A stretch of DNA of 64,000 nucleotides, from NCBI GenBank assembly GCA_001972305.1, contig BDDD01000574.1, positions 92,546-156,545 of the forward strand. The letters run 5' to 3'. The DNA is from Cephalotus follicularis. Taxonomy: Eukaryota; Streptophyta; Magnoliopsida; Oxalidales; Cephalotaceae. Below the pieces are notes generated by a model. The model saw only the letters and a program-made list of their open reading frames with translations, was not told the origin of the DNA and did no database searches. A program made the position numbers and the translations under genes. Below, one piece after another: positions 33,260 through 43,635 of the stretch (positions are counted from its first letter, which is position 1; each line of letters begins with the position of its first letter).

Positions 33260-34462
33260 TCAAGAGGAGTCGGGAGGAGGGTGCTGTGGGAAAGTATTTT
33301 GAAACATCTGAATGATATTGTCTTGGCCCTGAAGGATATCGGCTTGACTTTGAATGATATTTGCTTGTCCCTCACTAAAATGGTCCATTCTTCCTTTGAG
33401 GTACTCAATGTCGGCTTGAACAAGATCCATCCTAGCCTGAAGTGACTCCAGGGTAGGCCTGCTGCTGCTGCTGCTCGTGCCAACATTTGGACGCATCTCA
33501 AACTGCTGAGCATCGTCCTCATCATAATCCTCATCATCTCCTGCTCTAACATTAGCTTGCTCTCTCATTTGCTCTCTACCCCCACCTTGTAACTTAACCC
33601 ATACACCATCCTCAAACCGAATGTTACAAAGTCTAAGTCCAGCCTTATTAACCAACTGCTTATGGGATGGTTTGACACACTGCTCATCATCAGGAATGTC
33701 AAGGTTGAGAGATTCGAAAATCCTACTCAAAAGCATAGGATAAGGAGTATGATTGGGTCTAGATAACAAATGGTTGACAATAAGGTAAGGAAGGTTAATT
33801 TGAGTTCCATTCTTGACACAAGCGACAAATTTAAGGTCTCGCTCCGAAGGGAGAGTGTGCGAGCCTTCTCTTGGTAGAAAAGTGTTTGTGACAAGCAAGA
33901 GAATGATCCTAGTGGCAATAGGCAAATGGCTACAAGTCACATTCATAAGAGGGTTAACATTTGGTTGTTCTAAACAAATTCCTAAGGCCTTCGTTTTTCC
34001 AATATCATTAAAATGAGTAATTCCAGCATTAGGAATTCCTAGGGTTTCGGCTATCAAATCAGGAGTAATTGATATGGGATTGCCTAGGACAAAAGAATTT
34101 GCAATGCAAGTAGTGGAAGACTCTAGATTAGCATAAAACAATTTAACTAGTCTAGGGTAAATGACATGTGATGAGCAAAGGTAATCAAACCATCCCATTC
34201 CTTCCAACCATGTCATGACAATAGCAAGATTGCTAATTAACACATCTCTAGCTAACCATTTCTCAAAATGTAACTTGACAGAGCTAAAAACTGAATTGTA
34301 CCTAATCTCTTTCTCTTTTGAGAGAAAGAGGTCGTTGTCGTAGTCAAAAGCCGCTTGTGAAGCCCTTGGTTGCCTAGAAGCGATGTGCTTTTGTCTTTTT
34401 GGTCCCATTTGAAGATTTGCAGGTTTAGAATTTGAGAGAAAGGTGTTTTGGGCGTTTTTCAA
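33260..34462 (-). CDS. Sirevirus envelope-like protein, open (element C, 400 aa)
   Basis: An uninterrupted 400-codon frame follows pol. The start at 34462 was chosen as the first ATG; a second at codon 17 (MGPKRQKHIASRQPR) begins the basic, NLS-like segment. Residues about 50-230 are the plant transposon protein domain, with MTWLEGMGWFDYL and LIAETLGIPNAGITHFND. Residues about 305-325 are acidic (AGDDEDYDEDDAQQF), a Ser run follows, and residues about 340-395 form a coiled coil (MDLVQADIEYLKGRMDHFSE, then ADILQGQDNIIQMFQN). I see no signal peptide and only a short hydrophobic run (IILLLV) that is too short for a reliable anchor. The function is unknown; a nuclear or nucleic-acid-associated role fits better than a surface glycoprotein. 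The leader in front carries GTCGAC sites. Confidence 0.85.
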   Translation of the reverse strand: MKNAQNTFLSNSKPANLQMGPKRQKHIASRQPRASQAAFDYDNDLFLSKEKEIRYNSVFSSVKLHFEKWLARDVLISNLAIVMTWLEGMGWFDYLCSSHVIYPRLVKLFYANLESSTTCIANSFVLGNPISITPDLIAETLGIPNAGITHFNDIGKTKALGICLEQPNVNPLMNVTCSHLPIATRIILLLVTNTFLPREGSHTLPSERDLKFVACVKNGTQINLPYLIVNHLLSRPNHTPYPMLLSRIFESLNLDIPDDEQCVKPSHKQLVNKAGLRLCNIRFEDGVWVKLQGGGREQMREQANVRAGDDEDYDEDDAQQFEMRPNVGTSSSSSRPTLESLQARMDLVQADIEYLKGRMDHFSEGQANIIQSQADILQGQDNIIQMFQNTFPQHPPPDSS

Positions 34463-34810
34463 TTTGAGAGAAGTGAGAGAGCCAGGAGGAATTCGGGTAT
34501 TAAAACCCTGATTATCGCAATTCTAGTCAACTGGGCCATTAATGGCAGTCGACTGGATGGCAGGCAGTCGACTGGACAAATTGTCCAGTCGGCTGTTTTC
34601 TGCATAAATGAGAAATGCAGAAAATGCCAATCCATTTTGATTTGCAAACCTTTGGTTAACTATTATGGACTAATAGCAACCTAGGTACATGAGCTAATTT
34701 ATGTTATTGAGTTAAAAACTCAATGTTTAAATGCATGATGATCTTTGAAAAACATTTTTCTATCAAATCAATCAAAAATTCTAAAGCATCACAATTTTAC
34801 ATATAATGAG
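34463..34810 (-). promoter_or_regulatory. pol-env leader with CCAGTCGACTGG sites and a strong hairpin (element C)
   Basis: The 348 bp gap holds four sites of the same type as the LTR array (34523-34595). The last two are arranged as a 15 bp inverted repeat with one centre base (34565-34579 and 34581-34595, 14 of 15 paired), containing GACTGGACAA / TTGTCCAGTC. The rest is AT-rich. Confidence 0.78.
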
Positions 34811-37396
34811 TTAGGATGGGTTTTGCATACCTAGCTCCCTTCGCAATGTGCGGAATCTTTCATTGTCCAGCGGCTTCGTTAATATATCTGCAACTTGGTT
34901 CAAAGTGTCAATATATTCAAGGAAAATATCACCCTTTTCAACATGGTCTCTAAGAAAATGATGTCTAATTTCAATATGCTTAGATTTAGAGTGTTGAACG
35001 GGATTTCTACTCAAATTGATAGCGTTAGTATTATCACACTTTATGCATACATTGCTATGGCTAATGCCGAAGTCACAAAGTTGTTGCTTTAGCCACAAGA
35101 CTTGTGCACAACAACTTTCGGCTGCTATATATTCGGCTTCGGTGGTTGATAGAGCTACACTATTTTGTTTCTTGGAGAACCAAGACACTAGAGAATTTCC
35201 TAGGAATTGGCAAGTGTCACTAGTGCTCTTTCTATCAAGCTTGCAACCACCATAGTCGGCATCGGAATAAGCATGCAAATTAAACAATGAATCATGCGAA
35301 TAAAACAATCCTAATATAGGGGTGTATGCAAGATATCTAAAGATTCGCTTAACCGCGGTTAAGTGAGATTCTTTAGGTGAAGATTGGTACCTAGAACATA
35401 GACATACACTAAACATTATGTCCGGTCTACTAGCGGTAAGGTAAAGGAGAGATCCTATCATACTTCTATAACATTTTTTATCTACCTCTTTTCCATTCTC
35501 ATCCTTGTCAAGTTTTGTTGTAATGCTCATTGGAGTCTTGCAAGGCTTTGAGTGTTCCATTCCAAATCTTTTGAGTAGGTCCTTAGTGTATTTGGATTGG
35601 TTGATGAAAGTTCATTCATTTCCTTGTTGGATTTGAAATCCAAGGAAATATTTGAGTTCTCCCATCATGCTCATTTCGAATTCACCTTGCATAGTGTTAG
35701 CAAACTCAACACAAAGAGAATCGTTAGTAGAACCAAATATAATGTCATCTACATAAATTTGTACAATAAGGATATCATAAAGTTTAGTTTTAACAAAAAG
35801 TGTTTTATCAACTAAACCTCTTTTGAAATCATTTTCCAAGAGAAATTTTGAAAGCCTTTCATACCAAGCTCTTGGTGCTTGCTTTAAACCATAAAGTGCT
35901 TTAGATTGTTTAAAAACATGATCTGGAAAATGTACATTTTCAAAACCCGGAGGTTGTTTAACATAAACTTCCTCATTTATAATGCCATTTAAAAATGCAC
36001 TTTTGACATCCATTTGATGCAATTTAAAACCTTTAAAACAAGCAAATGCCATTAACAATATAATAGCTTCTAGTCTAGCTACGGAAGCAAAGGTTTCATC
36101 ATAGTCAATGCCTTCCTCTTGACTATAACCATGTGCAACTAATCTAGCTTTATTTCTAATAACCAACCCGTTTTCATCCATTTTATTTCTAAAAATCCAT
36201 TTCGTTCCAATAATGGATTGATTTTTGGGCCTAGGAACTAATGACCAAACATTACTTTTGTCAAATTGATTTAGTTTCTCTTGCATAGCCACAATCCAAC
36301 AATCATCATTTAAAGCATCAAAAATGTTTTTGGGTTCGATATTGGAAATGAAAGCTACATTATCACAATACTCCCTAAGAGCGGAACGAGTTCTTACCCC
36401 CTCGGTAGGATTACCGATTACCTCGTTGTCATTTACGTACTCTCTTTCTCTTCTAGCAATAGGCTCCTTGGTGACTTGAAATTGATAAATTTCTTCTTCA
36501 TGTCCTCCTTCTTCTTCAACTTTATCAACTTCACCATCATCATTGTTGATGTCCAAGCATTCCAATTGCTCCAAAATACCTACATCATCAACAACATCTC
36601 CCTTTCTCGGAGCACTATTAGACTCTTCAAATAAAACATGAATAGACTCTTCAATAATCAAAGTCGTTTTATTAAATACCCTATAGGCCTTAGAATTTAA
36701 AGAGTAGCCTAGAAAGATTCCTTCATCACTATTGGCATCAAATTTTCCAAGATTATCTTTCCCATTGTTTAAAATGAAAACTTTGCAACCAAAAGGTCTC
36801 AAGTGACTAACACTTGGTTTTCTATCATTGAAAAGTTCATATGGGGTTTTCTTTAAAATAGATCTAATCATGACTCTATTTATTATATAGCATGCGGTGT
36901 TCACGGCTTCCGCCCAAAGATATTTTGGCAAATTATTTTCACATAACATGGTTCTCCCCATTTCTTCTAGGGTTCTATTCCTCCTCTCAACAACACCATT
37001 TTGTTGAGGAGTTCTAGGATCCAAGAAGTTATGGTGAATACCTAGTTCATCACAAAAATTTTCAAAACCAAGATTTTCAAATTCTTTGTCGTGATCACTA
37101 CGTATGCTAACAATAGATAGACTCTTTTCCTTTTGAATTCGTCTACCAAACTTAACAAAGGAATCTAAGGCATCACTCTTCAAAGATAAGAAAATAACCC
37201 AAGTAACCCTAGAATAGTCATCAACAATAACTAAGCCATATTGTTTACCACCAAGACTTAAAGTTCTAGTTGGTCCAAACAAATCAATGTGCAATAGTTG
37301 TAAAGTACGAGTAGTAGAAACAACATTTTTAGCTTTAAAAGATGTTCTTGTTTGTTTACCTTGTCCACAAGCATCACACAATTTTTTTATTTTCAA
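34811..37396 (-). pseudogene. pol: copia Pol: integrase, RT, RNase H (element C)
   Basis: A 594-codon open stretch (35612-37396) carries the end of the zinc-binding domain (CDACGQGKQ), the integrase core with its catalytic Asp, Asp and Glu (HIDLFGP, RSDHDKEFEN, QNGVVERRNRT), a charged linker, and RT with KSAFLNGII, LYGLKQAPRAWYERL and YVDDIIFGS. A stop at 35612-35614 separates the last part (34811-35560, same frame) with the RNase H landmarks SDADYGG and STTEAEYIA, ending MQNPS. It would make integrase and RT. Upstream the frame changes at the T-run near 37385, so Gag-Pol is not continuous. Confidence 0.95.
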
Positions 37397-37916
37397 ATTT
37401 CATTTTTGGCAAACCAATTACTAAATCTTTTCTTGAAAGTTTGGCAAGAACATCCATGCTAGCATGGCCCAACCTTCTATGCCAAAGCCATTTGTCATTT
37501 GTATTTGCATTAAAACAAACATCTTTTGAAAACATTTCTTTTAGATAAACAACATACACATTGCCTTGTCTATGACCATCAAACTTTACATCATTGGTGC
37601 TAATGTCAATTATGTGACAACAAGAGGATTCAAAATTAATCTTATATCCTTTGTCACACAATTGGCTAACACTAAGGAAATTATGCTTAAGGCCTACAAC
37701 ATAAGATACGTTTTCAATTAGAGTAGAGAATTTGTTACCAATTGAACCAATGCCACAAATTTTGGCCTTGTTGTTATCCCCAAAGGTGACCTTTCCTCCA
37801 TCAACTTCCTTGAGATCAATGAAGAGGCTTTTGTCACCCGTCATGTGCTTCGAGCACCCGCTATCCACATACCACGGTTGTTCCTCTTTGTGGTTTGCCC
37901 ACAAGCATTGTTCCAC
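37374..37916 (-). pseudogene. pol: copia protease and GAG-pre-integrase domain (element C)
   Basis: A 180-codon frame contains WYVDSGCSKHMTG, the DSG aspartic protease site with the copia-typical Cys-Ser-His context. The pre-integrase zinc part (WLWHRRLGHASMDVL) follows. It is shifted relative to gag (shift near 37890) and to the integrase (homopolymer shift near 37385, where a run of T on the plus strand has changed length). Confidence 0.92.
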
Positions 37917-38226
37917 CTACAAAAGTGTTAAATGAATTTGATCTTGGTACCCATTGTTTATTGGGTCCTTTAATGTTACATTTTGGACTAATTGTTCCCT
38001 TGGGAACCCAAACTTGTCTAAATGTAATTGGATTATGATTAGGTGAAGGTCTAGTACGTGAGTGATGATTAGCAATCCTTTTAAAACATTTATTAAACGT
38101 ATGCCCTACTTTATGGCAATATGTGCAATGAGGTCTAGTTCTAGTCTTCTTTAACTTAGCCTTAACCTCTAGAGGAGCACAGCCTATACCGGTTTTATCT
38201 AGGTATGATCTTTGACTACCTAGCAT
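37861..38226 (-). pseudogene. gag: gag C-terminal part with second zinc knuckle (element C)
   Basis: This frame is in phase with the main gag frame but separated from it by a stop at 38266-38268. It carries a second CCHC knuckle, CTYCHKVGHTFNKC, and QVWVPKGTISPKCN before the protease. Two knuckles are usual in Sirevirus Gag. Confidence 0.85.
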
Positions 38227-38265
38227 CTCCTCTAATTTTTTGCTACCTAATGTGAATTTACTAAA

Positions 38266-39643
38266 TTATTTTTCTAAATTTACATTCTTTTCTTTTAGGG
38301 ATTCTACTTCCCTTTCTAAAGCTATGTCATTACATGAAGTAGGTTTGGGTATGTGATCATTCTTTTTAGCTAGTTCATGTTCTAAAATGCCTATATCATT
38401 TTCCAAATGTTCATTTTCAATGACTAGTAACTCTTTTTCTTTTTCTACGCTAGCCATGTTTTTCTTAAGTAAACATTGAGAACATTTCTTTTTAAACTCT
38501 ACAAGCAATTCACCAAAGGCAATTTGCAATTCTCCAAATGTGTAAGAGTCACCTACCTCATTTTTGCTATCCTCATCGTCACTTAGTGCCATGAAACAAA
38601 GGTTTGCCACTTGCTCGGTGACTTCATCATCGGAGGATTCGTCATCACTAAGGTGCCATGCTTTGAGGGCTTTCTTCTTGAATAGCTTCTTCTTCTTCAA
38701 TTGTGGACAATCAACTTTGATGTGTCCCGGTTTATTGCATTCGAAGCATGTGGGAGGATCCATCTTGCCTCCCTCACCCTTGTTGAAGTTCTTCTTTTGA
38801 AATCTTCTTGCTTTGTTCATCTTTGCGAATTTTGTGAACCGTTTCGCAAAGAGAACATAGTCCTCTTCCTCTAGCTCCTCTTCACTTGACATTTCTTCTT
38901 TGTGTGTGCTTTTAAGAGTTATGTCCTTTCTTCTTTCCTCTTGCGGCTTTGTCTCCACAAGATTTGAGGATTTCTTGTTCAATTTTACCTCATGAGTCAT
39001 GAGGGAGCCAAGCAATTCTTCAATTTCCATGGTCTTGAGATCCTTTGATTCTTCAATTGCCGTGACCTTGGGTTCCCACTCATCATTGAGACACCCTAGC
39101 AATTTTCTAACGAGTTCATCCTGTCCAAAAACCTTTCCAAGACCAAGTAAACCATTAGTAATGTCAAGAAACCGATTATACAAATTCTTGATGGATTCGT
39201 TCGGTTGCATTTTAAATAATTCATAATCTCTATTTAACAAAGCAAGTTTAGCATTCTTAACTTGCTCGGTACCCTCATGGATAAGAATGAGCAATTTCCA
39301 CACTTCATGTACGGAAGTACATCTCCTAACGAGATTGTATTCGGTTTTATCTAGGGATACAAGCAATATATTTAAAGCCTTATTATCTATGGTCAATTTC
39401 CTAAAGTCATCCTCATCCCATTCGTCTTCCGGTTTGGAAACGAGTTCGTTTTTATCATTTAGCTTCATAGGGGGTGTGAGGGCCATTTTTCACACTAAGC
39501 CAATTCCTAAAGTCTCTAGACTTAAGGTATATCTCCATACGACTTTTCCAATATGGAAAATCGTCACCACTAACGAATGGTACCTTAAATTCGGAGACAT
39601 CGTCATTGTGTCTAGATTGGTTGTTCATGCTAGTTGAGGCCAT
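38266..39643 (-). pseudogene. gag: Sirevirus gag (element C), one frameshift
   Basis: The start is at 39643 (MASTSMNNQSRHNDDVSEFK), followed by the capsid N terminus with DDFPYWKSRMEIYLK. A C-run near 39470 changes frame, and the frame then runs to 38266. The second part has the UBN2-like core (NRDYELFKMQPNESIKNL, ELVRKLLGCLNDEWEPK), the zinc knuckle CFECNKPGHIKVDCP and a long C-terminal coiled coil (EKELLVIENEHLENDIGILE). It would form particles and bind RNA. The primer site is immediately upstream at 39687-39699. Confidence 0.93.
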
Positions 39644-39699
39644 GATCTTAACTCAAGATGTTAATCTTAAAAGTATGAGCAACCCTCTCTGATACCAAT

Positions 39700-40156
39700 T
39701 GTAGGAAGTCTAGAGGGGGGTGAATAGACTTATAAAAATTAACTAGCAAAAATACCACAATTAATTCAAATAAATCAAACACACAATTGCGGAAATGTAA
39801 AGAGTGTAGGGTTGAGAGAATTGTAAACGGATGTATAGTGGTTCGGCAAACCGCCTACGTCCACTCCCCAAGGCCTCCCCTTGAGTATTTCACTAGGTAT
39901 GCCCCAATCCGGGCTTGAAACTCCAACCGAGCTTCAACGAACTTCGCTCCAACCAAGCGAATTACAAATTTGCTCCAACCGAGCAAACACAAGAGACAAC
40001 CTCTCTTGTATGTGTGAAATAAGTGTTTAAAGGATTACAAATTCGCAACGAATTTGTTTACAATATAGCTCAATTCTAACAAAGCTTCTAGTGTGTATGA
40101 AATGTAAAAATATGAGCTTTGTAATGTATAGAATTGCTTTGAAATGATCTCTAACA
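39700..40156 (-). repeat. 5' LTR of element C, U3 deleted (457 bp)
   Basis: It matches the 3' LTR from TGTAGGAAGTCTAGAG inward, but on the minus strand it begins TGTTAGAGATCATTTC. Only the terminal TGTT of U3 remains, joined to a point about 0.8 kb further in. The array and TATA box are gone; the target duplication AATTT directly follows, so the LTR tip is authentic. The element should have no promoter of its own. Confidence 0.9.
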
Positions 40157-40161
40157 AATTT

Positions 40162-41276
40162 TTTTATTTATTTAGGCCAATCGATAATCTGGTCCAATTC
40201 AAACCGATTCCATCAATTAATAAGGTATTGACATAGCCAAAAAAAAAAGGATCCAGTCACGACTTTTCCGCCCATATGAACAATGATATATACCACTCAT
40301 ATGCGTACTTTCTTTTCGAGATATCCTATTAATTAATAATCTAATACATTATATGATTGGTGTGTGTTACAAATATCATATAATATTAATATTGGCCCGA
40401 CATACATATAATGTGTTGCGTGCCCTAATATTGTTCGTATAATAATGGCCTGCACCAATAGTGGAAACATTTCTTTCTACAATAGTAGCGTTCCATCAAA
40501 ATTTCTTCTTTTCTCGAAAGCCATTCATGGATATAATGTGCAAACCTATTGCCACACTTAGGGATGACCACTTTTACTTGATTCTTCGAATCAAAACCGA
40601 ATCAATGGGACGGATTTTTTTAGTTTGAAAAAAGAATTTATATTGATTTCGAGTTTTATTTACATTATCAGGTTCAATTACGAAGTATATACGGATATTA
40701 AAAAACGTTTCACATCCGTTTTGATATAATTGTTAAAATATTCATTTATAATTATATACCACTAAAATATCCATGCTTAAATACATATCATTACAAAAGG
40801 TTTTTAATTTCACTCTGTCACTGTTGCACACCCATCCATACTTCTCCTCTTTCTCTGTTTCACTGTGGCGCCCTCCAAGAATATTTTCTTTACCAACCTA
40901 TTTGTTTTTTTTGCCTCTCAGCTCCACTAATTAACTACTATATTTAAGGGTATTTAACAATCTATTAAGTCTAGTTATTTTATTGGTTTTTATCACAATT
41001 ATAGAGTAACTCGAAATCATTTATATGAGGATAGCAGTTCAAGTCCTATGAAGAAGCTTGTGATCTCCTCCTATTAAAGGAAAAGAAGAAACAAATAATA
41101 TATTCCCTAGATAAAAATGAGGCTGAGTAAAGATAATAAATGGAAGAACTAAGAAGAACAAAGATATGCATAAAGACTTTAGAATCATTTGGCAGCTAAA
41201 CGTGGTCCGTGGTCTCATGTCGATGAAGAGCAATAAATAACTGCACTAAAATGGAGAAATGGGTCTGGTCGAATTC
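40162..41276. other. AT-rich inter-element DNA
   Basis: No gene, RNA gene or repeat with visible ends was found. Short poly(A) and AT-rich stretches only. Confidence 0.5.
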
Positions 41277-43635
41277 TGTCACGCCCCCCACGTGGCAATC
41301 CGTATATTCCATAATAAATATTAACTAAAAATTTAAAACATAATATGAATCTTTATTAAGGTGTGGACATATACTCAGTTCCGAAACCATACAAATAAAA
41401 TACACCGGCACATCCCAGCAGGATATAAAAATCAAATACATAATTATCCTCAACAAATCTGTCCACTTGAGCGCACTGCCGAGGAGAAGGAACTTATATT
41501 TCTCTTTATCTTTGCTGCTGCCGAGGTGCTCCACTGAAACCTGGACCTGGCCCATTCAGAGAATAGGTCAGCAACCCTAGGGGTTGTGTAGGTAACCACA
41601 TGTATGGCACACACCAGAGGAACAAACAATACAAGCAGAGTAAGAATGCATAACATAAGTGCAGACCTTAACATCACACATAAGTCATTCCTTTGCCCTC
41701 AGACTACTCTACTCAAGTCAAACCATATTAATTACATGCAAACATTACACAGAGAAGTCAAGTCTGGCATCCTAAGATCTGGTCATATACATGGTTCACC
41801 ATTAGGCTCACCTGCCAGCGGAATTCACTCTCGGGATCCCCTGCTGGGAGGAATTCACCCTTTGCTCACCTGTCCGCGAACGTCTCCCTTAAGATCACCT
41901 GTTAACGGTGGAATTAACCATTTGGTTCACCATTTAGCAAGTTCGCCCGAGGATCACCTGCCTAGCGGAGTTCACCCCTTTCGGTTCATCTGCTCGGCGG
42001 AATTCTCCCATTTGGGCTCACTTCTTGGGACATTCACTATGTGGATTCACTCCTTAAGCTCACCTACTATAGGACTTCTCATACCTATCATATATCCTTT
42101 GGCAGAGGAGGAACTCTGCTCAGCAAGGCACTGACCCTTCGTCAGATTGGCGCCCTTAGCTCTGGGCATTGCTCCCATACTCATACTTAGTCTGCTTTTA
42201 TACTTATCCTTTGGGCAGAGGAGGAACTCTACTCTGCTCGGACTCCTGGTCCGGCTTGGCGCTCCTCGGCCGCCCTGTCTTATTCTTGATTCTTTCCTGT
42301 ACTTGGGGAAAAGATCCTCTCCAAGCATTAGTCACTTCTGGCCTTTTTGGCTGAGGAGGTCCTCGGGCTCATGCTTTGGGATCCTCGGACACCAGGCAGA
42401 GGAAAGCCATGTTGGGGATCCTAGGATGCATGGCAAGAGAATCTCGTTGGGATCCTTGGACACATGGCAGAGGAAGCCATGTTGGGGAAGTCCTCCGCGT
42501 CTAGGAAGTACTGGCTCCTCGGCATATGCTCTTTGGAAATATGCTCAACCCTGGATGTACTGGCACTGTAGGACACTTAGTCCTCCTCAGACGTACTACC
42601 ACAGGTAGGACACTTAGTCCACCTCGGACGTACTACCACAGATAGGACACTTAGTCCACCTCGGACGTACTAGCACAAATAGGACACTTAGTCCTCCTCG
42701 GACATATTTATTCCCCGGCATTACGCTCCTCAGCCACCATGCTCCTCGGGCATTATGCTCCTCAGGCAATATGCTCCTCGGGCATTTACTTCATCTCTAA
42801 GTGCTTTCTAAGCACTGAGGCATCCCATATAATGGTTCCAAGGTAAAGAGGCAGGATCCTAATCTATCAAACATAACATTCACATGCAACAATCAACCAA
42901 AGCAGACAACACACACATAACACATAACGATCATACACACGCAAGCATGCTGGTAGGCGCTTAGACATGAGGCCACCTACCTGGAAAACAGTTGGAAACG
43001 AAGATTGTCTTCTTTCTTCTCAGATTCTGGACTCCCTTCTAGCCGAGGACTGCTACACGCTTAAGCTTGCCTTGTTCCTTCACTCTTGTACCATTTCTTG
43101 CTCCGAAGAGATGGGCATATATATACAGGGGCAGGAATTCTCCCGAGTAAGGCCCCAGCTTGTCTTCTTCTTCCATTTCCACCAGCATCTGGCCTCATCT
43201 CCCACTTCTCTCGCCTTTCTCTCGATTCCTCTAGACACAAGAGTGTGTAAAAATGGCAACCGTGTGTCTCTCGGCATTTCTTCCTTTTATATACGTAAAC
43301 TGAAGGTTCCAGAATTCTCTAGGCAACACTAACGGATGCAGGCCATTGCTAAGACATGGGCCGACCTCTCCTCCCTTGGACCAACTTCACACTTTCTTCT
43401 TTAAAGTCCAATTGCCATAAGCTATTTACAAACCGGCCCAAAAGGAAATAAAACAATACTTAAGCCCAAGGTCATATATTAAATTTCATTAAGGCCCAAA
43501 TAAATACATCATAATTATCAGGCCCAGCCCAAAATGAAGGAAAATAATTATAAAGCCCAATAATAATATTTAGAGCTCTTATAGATTTTGCCCAAAATTT
43601 TTATCCAATAGGCGGACATGGATATTCAATATCAC
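41277..43635 (-). repeat. Element L: probable solo LTR of a gypsy family, minisatellite-rich
   Basis: The left edge TGTCACGCCCCCCACG is a typical LTR terminus (reads ..GGGGGGCGTGACA on the minus strand). The right edge is less sure, at ..AATATCACA (43635) or ..GATATTCA (43626). A minus-strand TATA box GTATATAAAAGG lies at 43283-43294, consistent with a minus orientation. No internal domain and no convincing target duplication are seen, so it may be truncated. It contains three minisatellite zones at 41790-42065, 42569-42716 and 42722-42786. Confidence 0.6.
42569..42716. repeat. four tandem 37 bp units in element L
   Basis: Units begin TAGGACACTTAGTCC at 42569, 42606, 42643 and 42680, an exact 37 bp period, with CTCGGACGTACTA as the second half. 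A second run with an ATGCTCCTCGGGCATT word (about 18 bp period, four copies) follows at 42722-42786. Confidence 0.85.

Larger units (their letters stand above)
31413..40156 (-). mobile_element. Element C: near-complete Sirevirus
   Basis: It lies on the minus strand in the order 5' LTR (39700-40156, shortened), primer site, gag, protease, integrase, RT, RNase H, repeat-bearing leader, envelope-like gene, purine tracts and 3' LTR (31413-32692). AATTT at 31408-31412 and 40157-40161 is the target duplication. Over about 450 shared bases the LTRs differ at about five positions apart from a G-run length change. A few frameshifts and stops disable gag-pol, but the envelope-like frame is open. Confidence 0.95.

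Noticed and set aside
33260-34462. Envelope-like gene as a true viral envelope glycoprotein
   Set aside because: No signal peptide, no convincing membrane anchor and no Cys-rich ectodomain is visible. The domain is the plant transposon protein type.
38564-38800. Frames opposite gag and pol genes (for example here, 34895-35255 and 48510-48713)
   Set aside because: They are antisense shadows of clear copia or gypsy coding sequence.
41604-42134. 176-codon frame in element L
   Set aside because: It is created by imperfect TTCACC/CTCACCTG repeats inside an LTR. Composition is repetitive and no motif is seen.
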